A stretch of 47,112 bases of DNA from Lachnospiraceae bacterium (GTDB lineage: Bacteria; Bacillota; Clostridia; Lachnospirales; Lachnospiraceae). This document shows positions 1 through 8,950 of this stretch, piece after piece. The notes below the pieces were generated by a model. It was not told the origin of the DNA, did not search any database, and was given only the letters and a program-made list of their open reading frames with translations. Every line of letters begins with the position of its first letter. Positions within the stretch are counted from its first letter, which is position 1. The position numbers were made by a program, and so were the translations under genes. The DNA is taken from the NCBI GenBank assembly GCA_004552595.1, contig SFNX01000002.1, forward strand, positions 1 through 47,112, read 5' to 3'.

Positions 1-1061
1 TCAATGACATTTCCCTTTTTATCAATTGTCATAAGGCATGATAGTGCAAGCCTGTCCTGCTTTTCATTAAGAGAACAGATTCCGTTTGAAAGCTTGTGAG
101 GAAGCATTGGGATCACCCTGTCTACAAGGTATACGCTCGTACCTCTTTTAAATGCTTCCTTATCAATTGCCGAATTTTCCTGAACATAGTTCGCAACATC
201 TGCAATATGAACGCCTAAGTGATAATTATTTCCGTCAAAATAACACGATACAGCATCATCTAAATCCTTAGAATCCTCACCGTCGATAGTAACCATTACT
301 TCATCACGTAAATCGCGACGCATTTTCATGTCAGCTTCGCTTACTTCATCAGGAACCGACTTAAGTCTGTTCATAACCTTTTCAGGAAACTCAGTAGGTA
401 GGTCATACTCTTTTATTACAGATAAAATATCAACACCGGGATCATTAATATGTCCAAGTATTTCAATTACCTTGCCTTCCGGGCTTTTTTCATTAGAGCC
501 ATAATCCAATATTTCACAATATACCTTATGCCCGCTCACTGCACCCATGGAATTTTCGGTTTTAACAAAAATATCCGAACTTATCTTATTATTATCAGGT
601 ATTACAAATCCGAATCCTTTAGAAGATTTATCAAATGTACCTACAATACGATTAAGTGCATGTTCGGTAATTTCAAGTACCTTTGCTTCTTTTCTCTTAC
701 CAAAAGACTTCGGTTTTATCACCTCGACGGTTACCCTGTCACCATGCATTGCACCATTGCAATGCTTATTCGATACAAAAAGGTCTTCTGCTTCATTCTC
801 AACTGTAACAAATCCGTAACCATGTGCGGTAGAAGAAAAAATGCCGCTTAATATTTCATCTTTCCTGATTACATATTTGCCGCGCTTAGTAAGCGAAATT
901 TTACCATCTGAAATCAATTCGTTAAGAACTGCTTCAAGCTCGCCTCTGTCTTCTCTTCTGACATCAAGGATAATTGCAAGCTCCTTTATTTTCATCGGAA
1001 CATAAGCCTTATCCTGCATAAGAGCATATATTATTTTTTTACGTTCTTCACGACTTTTCAT
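1..1061 (-). CDS. rnr: Ribonuclease R, N-terminal ~353 residues (gene runs off the left edge)
   Basis: 3'-5' exoribonuclease that degrades structured RNA. The reverse frame opens with ATG at 1059-1061 and stays open to base 1, so the C-terminal part is outside the window. Visible are an N-terminal winged-helix-like region (about residues 1-65), cold-shock/OB-type segments (around GYGFVTVENEAEDLFV and GFGFVIPDNN), and the start of the RNB catalytic domain with the metal-binding DGEDSKDLDDAV motif near residue 260, followed by HIADVANYV. These features together are diagnostic for the RNase II/R family, and the N-terminal helix-turn-helix favours RNase R. No strong Shine-Dalgarno is seen before the ATG; only a weak AGG lies about 13 nt upstream. 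secG lies upstream on the same strand behind a terminator, the common secG-rnr order in Firmicutes. Confidence 0.95.
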   Translation of the reverse strand, partial: MKSREERKKIIYALMQDKAYVPMKIKELAIILDVRREDRGELEAVLNELISDGKISLTKRGKYVIRKDEILSGIFSSTAHGYGFVTVENEAEDLFVSNKHCNGAMHGDRVTVEVIKPKSFGKRKEAKVLEITEHALNRIVGTFDKSSKGFGFVIPDNNKISSDIFVKTENSMGAVSGHKVYCEILDYGSNEKSPEGKVIEILGHINDPGVDILSVIKEYDLPTEFPEKVMNRLKSVPDEVSEADMKMRRDLRDEVMVTIDGEDSKDLDDAVSCYFDGNNYHLGVHIADVANYVQENSAIDKEAFKRGTSVYLVDRVIPMLPHKLSNGICSLNEKQDRLALSCLMTIDKKGNVI

Positions 1062-1108
1062 AACAAATAATAACCTATTTTTTATAAGCAAACACTATAC
1101 TGTTAGTT

Positions 1109-1140
1109 TAAAAAAAGGGCACTTCATAAGAAGCGCCCTT
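1109..1140 (-). terminator. Intrinsic terminator between secG and rnr
   Basis: An 11-bp stem (1115-1125 with 1130-1140, one G-U pair when read on the minus strand) closes a 4-nt loop and is followed on the minus strand by a run of six T. It lies just past the secG stop, so rnr probably relies on read-through or a weak promoter of its own. Confidence 0.85.
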
Positions 1141-1155
1141 ACATTTCATACTTAA

Positions 1156-1395
1156 TTAGAATACATTCAGATTAAGAATAATTGCTATTACTATGAAAGA
1201 AATTGCCATCCACTTTGTAATCTTCTCAAGCTTTCCTTCCATTGATCTGCCTTTATTCTTGCCCCAGTAAGATTCTGCTGCTCCCGAAATTGCTCCGAGT
1301 CCTGCTGACTTACCTTCCTGCATAAGAATGATTGCTGCAAGAGCAACGCTCAATATAATAAAAATAACCGTTAATGCTATTCTGAGTGCCTGCAT
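1156..1395 (-). CDS. secG: Preprotein translocase subunit SecG
   Basis: Small membrane subunit of the SecYEG protein-export channel. The 79-residue product has two hydrophobic segments (about residues 2-22 and 53-75) separated by the conserved loop MQEGKSAGLGAISGAAESYWGKNKGRS, the SecG hallmark. The start at 1395 was chosen because a GGAGG sits about 8 nt upstream; an in-frame ATG 13 codons earlier has no comparable site. It is transcribed toward rnr and ends at a strong terminator. Length is normal for Gram-positive SecG. Confidence 0.95.
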   Translation of the reverse strand: MQALRIALTVIFIILSVALAAIILMQEGKSAGLGAISGAAESYWGKNKGRSMEGKLEKITKWMAISFIVIAIILNLNVF

Positions 1396-1424
1396 AATAA
1401 ACCTCCGTTTCAAAATACCAAAGA

Positions 1425-1453
1425 ATATTATCATACAACATAATAAAAAGCAA
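1425..1453 (-). promoter_or_regulatory. Possible secG promoter
   Basis: On the minus strand TTGCTT (1448-1453) and TAATAT (1425-1430) are 17 nt apart, 30 nt upstream of the secG start. Both boxes deviate from consensus, so this is a moderate guess. Confidence 0.4.
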
Positions 1454-1469
1454 GGGTTTACTCAATTGT

Positions 1470-1498
1470 TTGACTTAATCTGGCAATCTATTTATAAT
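1470..1498 (+). promoter_or_regulatory. Sigma-A promoter of the activase gene
   Basis: TTGACT (1470-1475) and a perfect TATAAT (1493-1498) are separated by exactly 17 nt. The predicted transcript begins near 1505, which argues against an in-frame start codon at 1504 and for the ATG at 1585, leaving a leader of about 80 nt. Confidence 0.8.
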
Positions 1499-1584
1499 CA
1501 TAGGTGGTAAATTCAGTAAAAATTACTTCTTATATATTATATCAAAAATCAAAGTATTATTTTGCTTTGATCAGGATGGGGAAT

Positions 1585-4500
1585 ATGGGAACAAATAAAC
1601 TTGGAATCGATATCGGTTCCACAACTGTAAAGATTGCTGTATTAGATGAGAATAACAGCATTCTTTTTTGTGATTATAAAAGGCATTTTGCAAATATACA
1701 GGAAACTCTGACAGACCTGTTAAAGCTGGCTGTAACAAAACTTTCAGATCTTAGTGTCCACCCGGTAATTACAGGTTCCGGCGGACTAACACTGGCAAGT
1801 CATTTAGATATTCCGTTTACGCAGGAAGTTATAGCAGTATCAAGCGCACTGTCTTTCTATGCGCCAAAGTGTGATGTTGCAATCGAGCTTGGTGGTGAAG
1901 ATGCTAAAATCATATACTTTGAAGGCGGAAACGTCGAACAGAGAATGAACGGAATATGTGCAGGCGGTACCGGTTCTTTTATTGACCAGATGGCATCATT
2001 GCTTCAGACTGATGCAGCAGGTCTTAATGAATATGCAAAATCTTACAATTCGATTTATACAATTGCCGCAAGATGCGGTGTTTTTGCTAAATCAGATATA
2101 CAGCCATTAATCAATGACGGTGCTACAAAGGAAGACTTAGCTGCATCTATTTTTCAGGCTGTAGTTAACCAGACTATTTCAGGACTTGCATGCGGTAAAC
2201 CGATAAGAGGCAACGTTGCATTCCTTGGTGGTCCTCTTCACTTTTTAACAGAGCTAAGAGAAGCTTTTATCCGTACACTTAAGCTTGATGATGAGCAACA
2301 AATTGTTCCTGAGAATTCTCATCTTTTTGCAGCTATAGGTTCTGCTATGAACTATAAAGAGGATAATGTAACCTCTCTTGCAAGGATGATAGATAAGCTC
2401 TCAAATGGAATTAAAATGGACTTTGAGGTTGCAAGAATGGAGCCTCTGTTTGAGAATCGTAACGAATATGAAAAATTCGAAAACAGACACTCTAAGCATG
2501 AAGTAATAAAGTCTAACCTTGAAGATTATGAGGGTAATTGCTTTCTTGGAATTGATGCGGGTTCAACTACTACTAAAACCGCTCTTATTTCTGAAAACGG
2601 CGAGCTGTTATATTCTTTCTACTCTAATAATAATGGTTCTCCGCTTGCAACTACAATTAAATCAATTAAGGAAATCTATTCTCTTCTTCCAAAAAAAGCA
2701 CATATTGTACATTCATGCTCAACAGGATACGGAGAAGCACTTATTAAAGCTGCACTTTTACTTGATGAAGGCGAGGTTGAAACAGTTGCTCACTACTATG
2801 CCGCTACTTTCTTCGAGCCGGATGTTGACTGCATTTTGGATATTGGCGGTCAGGATATGAAGTGCATCAAAATTAAAAATCATTCGGTTGATTCAGTTCT
2901 TCTTAACGAAGCTTGTTCATCAGGTTGTGGTTCATTTATTGAAACTTTTGCAAAATCACTAAACTATTCTGTAACTGATTTTGCAAAGCAGGCACTTTTT
3001 GCCACTCACCCAATCGACCTTGGAACAAGATGTACCGTTTTCATGAATTCCAAGGTTAAGCAGGCACAAAAGGAAGGTGCCAGTGTTGCGGATATCTCAG
3101 CAGGACTTGCATATTCTGTCATTAAAAATGCCCTGTTTAAAGTTATTAAAGTTTCTGATGCAAAAGAACTCGGTAAAAAGATTGTTGTTCAGGGTGGAAC
3201 GTTCTATAACAATGCAGTATTAAGAAGCTTTGAAAAAATTGCCGACTGTGATGCTATAAGACCTGATATTGCAGGTATTATGGGAGCATTTGGTGCTGCG
3301 CTTATTGCAAGGGAACGCTATCAGGATAATAAAACAACATCAATGCTTTCTATCGAACAGATTAATTCACTTGAATATGTTTCGAGCATGACAAGGTGTA
3401 AAGGCTGTACTAATAACTGCAGACTTACTATTAATAAATTCTCAGGCGGCAGACAGTATATTTCCGGAAACCGTTGTGAGAGAGGTCTTGGGAAGCAGAA
3501 AAACGAAAATAATCTTCCTAACCTGTTTGAATTTAAAGAAAAGCTTGTTTTTGGATACACACCACTTGATTTAGCATCGGCAAAACGCGGACGTGTAGGT
3601 ATTCCGAGAGTTCTTAATATGTATGAGAACTATCCGTTCTGGTTTACGTTTTTCACTAAGCTTTCTTATCAGGTAATACTCTCACCTCCTTCAACTCATA
3701 AAATATATGAGCTTGGAATTGAGTCTATACCAAGTGAATCCGAATGTTATCCTGCAAAGCTTGCACATGGACATGTTGAATGGCTTATTAGCCAGGGAGT
3801 TGACTTTATTTTCTATCCTGCTCTCTTCTATGAACGGAATGAATTTAAAGATGCGCCTCAGCATTACAATTGTCCGATTGTAACTTCTTATTCAGAGAAT
3901 ATAAGGAATAATGTCGATTCCATTTCAAGAGGCGAAGTTAAATTTGTAAACCCATTCCTGTCTTTTGAATCAAAGGAAATCGTTACTAAAGGTCTTATTG
4001 AAGCCTTTAAGGATTTGCCTAGTGATGAAGTATATCTAGCCTGTGATGAAGCATGGGCAGAGCTTGAGTGTGTCCGTGAAAGAATCAGGGAGAAGGGCGA
4101 AGAGACAATTAAGTATATTAATGATAATAACCTTAACGGAATTGTGCTTGCCGGAAGACCTTATCATATTGATCCTGAGATAAACCACGGAATTCCTGAG
4201 ATGATTAATTCTTATGGTTTTGCCGTACTTACAGAGGATTCAATATCTCATCTTGCAAGTGTTGAACGACCTCTTCTGGTATCTGACCAGTGGATGTATC
4301 ATTCAAGGCTTTATGCTGCCGCTAACTATGTTAAGACAGTAGACAATCTTGACTTAGTACAGCTTAATTCATTTGGCTGCGGACTTGATGCCGTTACTAC
4401 AGACCAGGTTAATGACATTCTTTCAAATTCAGGAAAGATTTACACATGTCTTAAAATAGATGAGGTTAACAACCTTGGAGCAGCAAGAATCAGAATACGT

Positions 4501-5808
4501 TCTCTTATTTCTGCAATTAATCTTAAAAAGAAAAAGAACGAAAAGCGTGAAATTAAGCAATCAAGCTTCGAACGTACACTGTTTACAAAGGAAATGAAGG
4601 ATAAAGGATATACAATTCTCTGTCCTCAGATGTCTCCTATTCATTTTGATATGTTCCAGCTTGCATTCTCATCATGCGGCTATAACCTTGTTGTTCTTAA
4701 CAATTCAAACCGTCAGGCGATTGATATGGGGCTTAAGTATGTAAATAACGATGCTTGTTATCCATCATTAATTGTAGTCGGTCAGATTATGGATGCAATT
4801 GAATCGGGAAAATATGACACCGATAAGCTTGCTGTTATTATGACTCAGACAGGCGGTGGCTGCAGGGCAACAAATTACATTGGATTTATAAGACGTGCAC
4901 TTTCAAAGGCAGGCTATGACCATATTCCGGTTATTTCGCTTAACCTTGCTAAAATCGAAACAAATCCGGGCTTTAATCTTAATTTGGAATTATTAACGAA
5001 GGCTGCATTTTCCGCAGTATTCGGCGACATTTTTATGCGTTGTCTTTACAGGATGAGACCTTATGAATTGAAAGAGGGCTCAGCTGATATGCTCCATGAA
5101 ATGTGGCTTAATAAATGTAATGAATTTTTATCATCAAAGCATCAGTCAATATTCAAATTTTTCCATATGTGCAAGGATATGATTAATGACTTTGATAATC
5201 TGCCGATTGATGAAACACTTAAAAAGCCAAGAGTCGGTGTAGTTGGTGAGATACTTGTTAAGTTCTCTCCTACCGCTAACAATGATGTAGTTAAGCTTAT
5301 TGAAGCAGAAGGTGCTGAAGCTGTAGTTCCTGACCTTATCGACTTTATGCAGTACTGCTTCCTAAATCAGGTTTATAAAGCAGAGCATTTAGGAACTTCT
5401 AAAAAGGCGGCCAATTTATCTAAGCTTGGAATATGGGCTGTTGATTTCATAAGAAGACCTATGATAAAGGCACTTAATGAGAGTAAACATTTTCAGGCTC
5501 CTGTATCTATTTATAAGATTGCCGATTATGCAAAGGATATAGTATCAATTGGTAACCAGACAGGCGAAGGCTGGTTCTTAACGGGTGAAATGATTGAGCT
5601 TATTCACTCAGATGTTCCTAATATCATTTGCGCACAGCCGTTTGGATGTCTTCCGAATCATGTAGTCGGAAAAGGTGTTATTAAGGCTATAAGAAGAAAA
5701 TACCCTGAATCAAACATAGTAGCAATTGACTACGATCCGGGTGCAAGTGAAGTTAACCAGCTTAACAGAATAAAACTTATGCTCTCATCTGCATTTAAGA
5801 AACTGTAA
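1585..5808 (+). CDS. Giant acyl-CoA dehydratase activase-related protein (tandem ASKHA ATPases plus DUF2229/HgdB-like region)
   Basis: Protein of 1,407 residues related to the 2-hydroxyacyl-CoA dehydratase activators (HgdC/BadF), which use ATP to inject one electron into a [4Fe-4S] dehydratase. Two actin-like ATPase domains are visible: one starting at LGIDIGSTT (residue ~5) and a second at FLGIDAGSTTTK (residue ~320), each with a later GGQD/GGED and a Cys near the cluster site (CAGGTGSFIDQ; CSSGCGSFIETF). A Cys-rich stretch follows (CKGCTNNC, ~604; GNRCERG, ~629), then a DUF2229-type segment from ~668 and further HgdB-like regions, including CLPNHVVGKGVIKAI near the end. The ATG at 1585 follows a G-rich ribosome binding site; upstream in-frame ATGs fit poorly. 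It is a single-gene unit between promoter and terminator. The family is widespread in Clostridia; its substrate is not known to me. Confidence 0.9.
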   Translation: MGTNKLGIDIGSTTVKIAVLDENNSILFCDYKRHFANIQETLTDLLKLAVTKLSDLSVHPVITGSGGLTLASHLDIPFTQEVIAVSSALSFYAPKCDVAIELGGEDAKIIYFEGGNVEQRMNGICAGGTGSFIDQMASLLQTDAAGLNEYAKSYNSIYTIAARCGVFAKSDIQPLINDGATKEDLAASIFQAVVNQTISGLACGKPIRGNVAFLGGPLHFLTELREAFIRTLKLDDEQQIVPENSHLFAAIGSAMNYKEDNVTSLARMIDKLSNGIKMDFEVARMEPLFENRNEYEKFENRHSKHEVIKSNLEDYEGNCFLGIDAGSTTTKTALISENGELLYSFYSNNNGSPLATTIKSIKEIYSLLPKKAHIVHSCSTGYGEALIKAALLLDEGEVETVAHYYAATFFEPDVDCILDIGGQDMKCIKIKNHSVDSVLLNEACSSGCGSFIETFAKSLNYSVTDFAKQALFATHPIDLGTRCTVFMNSKVKQAQKEGASVADISAGLAYSVIKNALFKVIKVSDAKELGKKIVVQGGTFYNNAVLRSFEKIADCDAIRPDIAGIMGAFGAALIARERYQDNKTTSMLSIEQINSLEYVSSMTRCKGCTNNCRLTINKFSGGRQYISGNRCERGLGKQKNENNLPNLFEFKEKLVFGYTPLDLASAKRGRVGIPRVLNMYENYPFWFTFFTKLSYQVILSPPSTHKIYELGIESIPSESECYPAKLAHGHVEWLISQGVDFIFYPALFYERNEFKDAPQHYNCPIVTSYSENIRNNVDSISRGEVKFVNPFLSFESKEIVTKGLIEAFKDLPSDEVYLACDEAWAELECVRERIREKGEETIKYINDNNLNGIVLAGRPYHIDPEINHGIPEMINSYGFAVLTEDSISHLASVERPLLVSDQWMYHSRLYAAANYVKTVDNLDLVQLNSFGCGLDAVTTDQVNDILSNSGKIYTCLKIDEVNNLGAARIRIRSLISAINLKKKKNEKREIKQSSFERTLFTKEMKDKGYTILCPQMSPIHFDMFQLAFSSCGYNLVVLNNSNRQAIDMGLKYVNNDACYPSLIVVGQIMDAIESGKYDTDKLAVIMTQTGGGCRATNYIGFIRRALSKAGYDHIPVISLNLAKIETNPGFNLNLELLTKAAFSAVFGDIFMRCLYRMRPYELKEGSADMLHEMWLNKCNEFLSSKHQSIFKFFHMCKDMINDFDNLPIDETLKKPRVGVVGEILVKFSPTANNDVVKLIEAEGAEAVVPDLIDFMQYCFLNQVYKAEHLGTSKKAANLSKLGIWAVDFIRRPMIKALNESKHFQAPVSIYKIADYAKDIVSIGNQTGEGWFLTGEMIELIHSDVPNIICAQPFGCLPNHVVGKGVIKAIRRKYPESNIVAIDYDPGASEVNQLNRIKLMLSSAFKKL

Positions 5809-5841
5809 AAGAAGCGGTGTCAAAAACTGACACCGCTTCTT
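5809..5841 (+). terminator. Strong terminator shared by convergent genes
   Basis: A perfect 14-bp stem (5809-5822 with 5828-5841) with loop AAAAC begins directly after the activase stop. The far end of the 12-gene minus-strand operon lies 40 nt beyond, so the hairpin can serve both directions. Confidence 0.9.
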
Positions 5842-5881
5842 TATTTAATATAATAAATTGTTATTTTAAAAATAATTCAAA

Positions 5882-7252
5882 CTACAAATTAAGCATTTCA
5901 AGTGTTTCATACTGCCTGTCAATATCTATCATCATAGGCTCAAGTGATTCCCACTCACCGTATTTAAGCTCGGTATTTATCCTGTCGCAAAGCTCCTCTA
6001 ATGCTGTTAATGATAAAACACTTGCCGCCTTTGAAATACCCTTAAGATTATAAATGAACAACGTCCTGTTGCCATCTAAATATAGCTTCTTTTGAACTTC
6101 AAGCTGATGAATAAGCCCTTTTATTCTAAGCTCACGCACCTTTTCTGATGAAAGCACCTCATTATTGCTTAAGTCGCCCATACTGTGCATATTTTTAACT
6201 ACTATCTGTTCGTTATTAGTAGCACTGGCATATCCGACCTCAACTTCCGTTGAGAAAATAGCACCGAATTTATCAAGATTATGCTTAACATTTAACAGCA
6301 TTTCCTTTGGTTCTTTCGGATATTTACAGTAAATATCAAAAACCTGTGTGTTTCTTGGCTCTTTAAGTCTTTCTTTATCATATTCCGTAATTTCAAAAAT
6401 TTCGGTTAAAAGTCTTCCTACGAACTTATCTTTATATGTCTGTCTCATAACGAATGCTCTCGTATTTTCAAAAAGAACCCTTCCGTCATCATCACAGACA
6501 AATGCAGGCTTTGGATGAGCCGATGACAAAATATGATCATAATCCACTTCATTATATTCAATGCTTCGCTTGTAAAAAATTAAATTACGAAGCTTGAAAT
6601 AGCATATTATCATTCCTATATACATTGAAGGAATGAAAAAGTCTAACAAAACATATCCTATAGTTTCAATCGTTAATGATATTGCAAGAATTGCCACGAT
6701 TTGTGTACAGTTTTTTGAGATATATCTTTCTCTTTTCGTATTACAGGAATAATAATACATGTATGTATATGCACCCATGAAGAAAATAACGCATGTATAG
6801 AAAAATGTATTAAATATTACACTGTAAATACTAAGTACAAATGTATCTCCGAAATACGACTTTTTAATTTGCACCCTGTCATATAACACTCTAAACGCCA
6901 AAACGAAAACGCCCAAATACAGTAACCTTGAGGAAATCGTATAGCTAAGCTTCTTTTTCGTAATCATTCTGTCTGTAATTGAAGCACAAAGCTCTGCCGC
7001 AAACACAAACGTACAAATTTTAGAAAACTCTACAATAAGCAGAAACGCCTTGTCCAAAACAACAATATCGGATATCCCTATTGCGACAAGGTTTACTGAC
7101 CAGAGCACAAAGAAAACACATAATAGCAAATATGTATGCTTTATGTCAGCTCTTTCCTCTTTAATAGCTGTTCTTGCTTCAAGCATTCTGTTAATAATGA
7201 ACAGAGAAAAGATAAATATTAATGAATAATATACAAGTGATGTCTCTACCAT
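5882..7252 (-). CDS. 7TM-PAS membrane protein with a degenerate HPt-like C-terminus
   Basis: Protein of 456 residues. The first ~225 residues form about seven hydrophobic helices separated by short loops, like the 7TM input region of some histidine kinases. A PAS-like domain follows (~232-330; AFVCDDDGRVLFENTRAFVMRQ). No kinase, GGDEF or phosphatase domain is seen. The C-terminal ~60 residues (IYNLKGISKAAS... EELCDRI...) read like a histidine phosphotransfer helix bundle, in which the usual H of the HxLKG motif is replaced by Y401. The start has AAGGAAA 7 nt upstream and lies 8 nt after the UPF0210 stop, so the gene is the last of the long operon. It is probably a sensor that acts through protein contact; the function is inferred. 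The HPt resemblance is by eye and needs a structural comparison. Confidence 0.75.
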   Translation of the reverse strand: MVETSLVYYSLIFIFSLFIINRMLEARTAIKEERADIKHTYLLLCVFFVLWSVNLVAIGISDIVVLDKAFLLIVEFSKICTFVFAAELCASITDRMITKKKLSYTISSRLLYLGVFVLAFRVLYDRVQIKKSYFGDTFVLSIYSVIFNTFFYTCVIFFMGAYTYMYYYSCNTKRERYISKNCTQIVAILAISLTIETIGYVLLDFFIPSMYIGMIICYFKLRNLIFYKRSIEYNEVDYDHILSSAHPKPAFVCDDDGRVLFENTRAFVMRQTYKDKFVGRLLTEIFEITEYDKERLKEPRNTQVFDIYCKYPKEPKEMLLNVKHNLDKFGAIFSTEVEVGYASATNNEQIVVKNMHSMGDLSNNEVLSSEKVRELRIKGLIHQLEVQKKLYLDGNRTLFIYNLKGISKAASVLSLTALEELCDRINTELKYGEWESLEPMMIDIDRQYETLEMLNL

Positions 7253-7260
7253 TTATTTCC

Positions 7261-8625
7261 TTAGTTCTTAAAGCTATGAATAGGTGCCGGTATTCTTCCT
7301 TTTCTGTTGACAAAATCATCACATGAAAATTTATTTACAGGCATTATCGGTGCATATCCAAAAAGTCCTCCAAATTCAACCTGGTCACCGACATCTTTGC
7401 CTACAGCAGGAATGATACGTACCGCGGTAGTCTTCTGATTAACCATTCCGATTGCCATTTCATCGGCAATAATACCTGAAATTGTTGTTGCCTTTGTATC
7501 TCCGGGAATTGCAATCATATCAAGTCCTACAGAACATACACATGTCATTGCCTCAAGCTTTTCTATAGTCAATGCACCTGCTTTCACGGCATCTATCATA
7601 CCCTGGTCTTCAGATACCGGAATAAATGCACCGCTAAGTCCTCCGACATACGATGAGGCCATTACTCCGCCTTTTTTAACCTGGTCATTCAAAAGTGCCA
7701 ACGCAGCAGTTGTTCCGGGAGCCCCTGCGTATTCAAGCCCGATTTCGCAAAGTATATCTGCAACCGAATCGCCGACAGCCGGTGTAGGTGCCAATGACAA
7801 ATCGACAATACCAAACGGGATTTTAAGTAATTTTGACGCTTCACCGGCAACAAGCTGACCTACTCTTGTAACCTTAAATGCCGTCTTTTTAATTGTCTCA
7901 CAAAGGGTCTCAAAGTCTGCTCCCCTGACCTTTTCAAGAGCGGTCTTAACAACACCCGGACCTGATACTCCTACATTGATAATAGCATCTGTTTCTGTAA
8001 CGCCGTGGAATGCTCCTGCCATAAACGGGTTGTCATCAGGTGCATTGCAGAATACAACAAGCTTCATACAGTCCATGGAATCGTTGTCTTTTGAAATTTC
8101 CGCTGTGTCTTTAATAATCTGTCCCATAAGGCGGACAGCATCCATATTGATTCCTGTCTTAGTGCTTCCTAAATTAACTGAGCTGCATACTCTGTCAGTT
8201 GTATGAAGAGCCTCAGGAATTGACCTTATTAGCATTTCGTCTGCCTTAGTCATTCCCTTTGAAACAAGTGCCGAATAGCCTCCGATTAAGTTTACACCTA
8301 CTGCCTTAGCAGCATCATCCATTGTTTTTGCAAGCTTCACAAAGTCCTTTGATGTCTTGCACGCCGAGCCGCCAACAAGTGCCATCGGAGTTACCGAAAT
8401 TCTTTTATTCACAATAGGAATTCCGAATTCCTGTTCAATTTCCTTTCCAACAGGAACTAAGTCCTTTGCCGTTGCTACAATCTTTTTATATACTTTACTA
8501 CAACAGTTATCTATATCGTCATCAATGCAGTCAAGAAGTGAAATACCAAGAGTAATCGTTCTTACATCAAGATTCTCCTTCTCAATCATCGCATTTGTTT
8601 CCAGTACTTCTTTTTGGTTTATCAT
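7261..8625 (-). CDS. UPF0210 / PFL family (DUF711) protein
   Basis: Product of 454 residues that matches the conserved UPF0210 family by its characteristic N-terminus (NLDVRTITLGISLLDC), the glycine-rich central region (GGYSALVSKGMTKAD, NVGVSGPGVVKTALEKV) and the C-terminal GGLFGYAPIMPVN. The fold has been likened to glycyl radical enzymes, but no reaction is established to my knowledge, and no glycyl-radical RVxGY motif is visible here. The gene follows the ACT-domain gene by 39 nt, an association conserved in many Gram-positive genomes, so the two products probably act together. Cytosolic; no signal or membrane segment. Confidence 0.9.
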   Translation of the reverse strand: MINQKEVLETNAMIEKENLDVRTITLGISLLDCIDDDIDNCCSKVYKKIVATAKDLVPVGKEIEQEFGIPIVNKRISVTPMALVGGSACKTSKDFVKLAKTMDDAAKAVGVNLIGGYSALVSKGMTKADEMLIRSIPEALHTTDRVCSSVNLGSTKTGINMDAVRLMGQIIKDTAEISKDNDSMDCMKLVVFCNAPDDNPFMAGAFHGVTETDAIINVGVSGPGVVKTALEKVRGADFETLCETIKKTAFKVTRVGQLVAGEASKLLKIPFGIVDLSLAPTPAVGDSVADILCEIGLEYAGAPGTTAALALLNDQVKKGGVMASSYVGGLSGAFIPVSEDQGMIDAVKAGALTIEKLEAMTCVCSVGLDMIAIPGDTKATTISGIIADEMAIGMVNQKTTAVRIIPAVGKDVGDQVEFGGLFGYAPIMPVNKFSCDDFVNRKGRIPAPIHSFKN

Positions 8626-8664
8626 TTCTTTATCCCCTAAATTTATTTTTATTTTCGATAAACG

Positions 8665-8937
8665 TTAAATACGATGCATCTTTTCGAATATTTCTTCTCG
8701 CTGACATTTAATAATTACACCGATTTCCTCTCCGATCTGTGTAAGTTCATTTGAAATATCACCAAAAGGCTTTGCAGACTCATTCATGTCAACTATCATC
8801 ATCATATTAAAAAATCCGTCAACTATAGTCTGTGAAATATCAAGAATGTTAATTCTGTTATTTGCAAGATAAGTGCAGACCTTTGCAATGATACCTACTG
8901 TATCCTTTCCGACTACTGTAATTACTGTTTTTTTCAT
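8665..8937 (-). CDS. ACT domain protein, UPF0237 family
   Basis: A 90-residue protein that is a single ACT domain: MKKTVITVVGKDTVGIIAKVCTYLANNRINILDISQTIV gives the first beta-alpha-beta unit with the usual G for ligand contact, and a second unit follows. ACT domains bind small ligands, often amino acids, and regulate a partner. The start at 8937 has AGGAAAGGAAA upstream; an in-frame start 18 codons earlier would overlap the preceding gene and lacks support. It sits immediately before the UPF0210 gene, its usual partner, and 13 nt after the MBL hydrolase gene. Confidence 0.9.
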   Translation of the reverse strand: MKKTVITVVGKDTVGIIAKVCTYLANNRINILDISQTIVDGFFNMMMIVDMNESAKPFGDISNELTQIGEEIGVIIKCQREEIFEKMHRI

Positions 8938-8950
8938 AATATTTCCTTTC

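Noticed and set aside
450..851. 133-aa plus-strand ORF
   Set aside because: It lies wholly antisense to rnr, whose frame has clear RNase R motifs; the ORF has no family features or ribosome binding site.
1504..1584. Longer N-terminus of the activase
   Set aside because: The ATG at 1504 coincides with the predicted transcription start and lacks a ribosome binding site.
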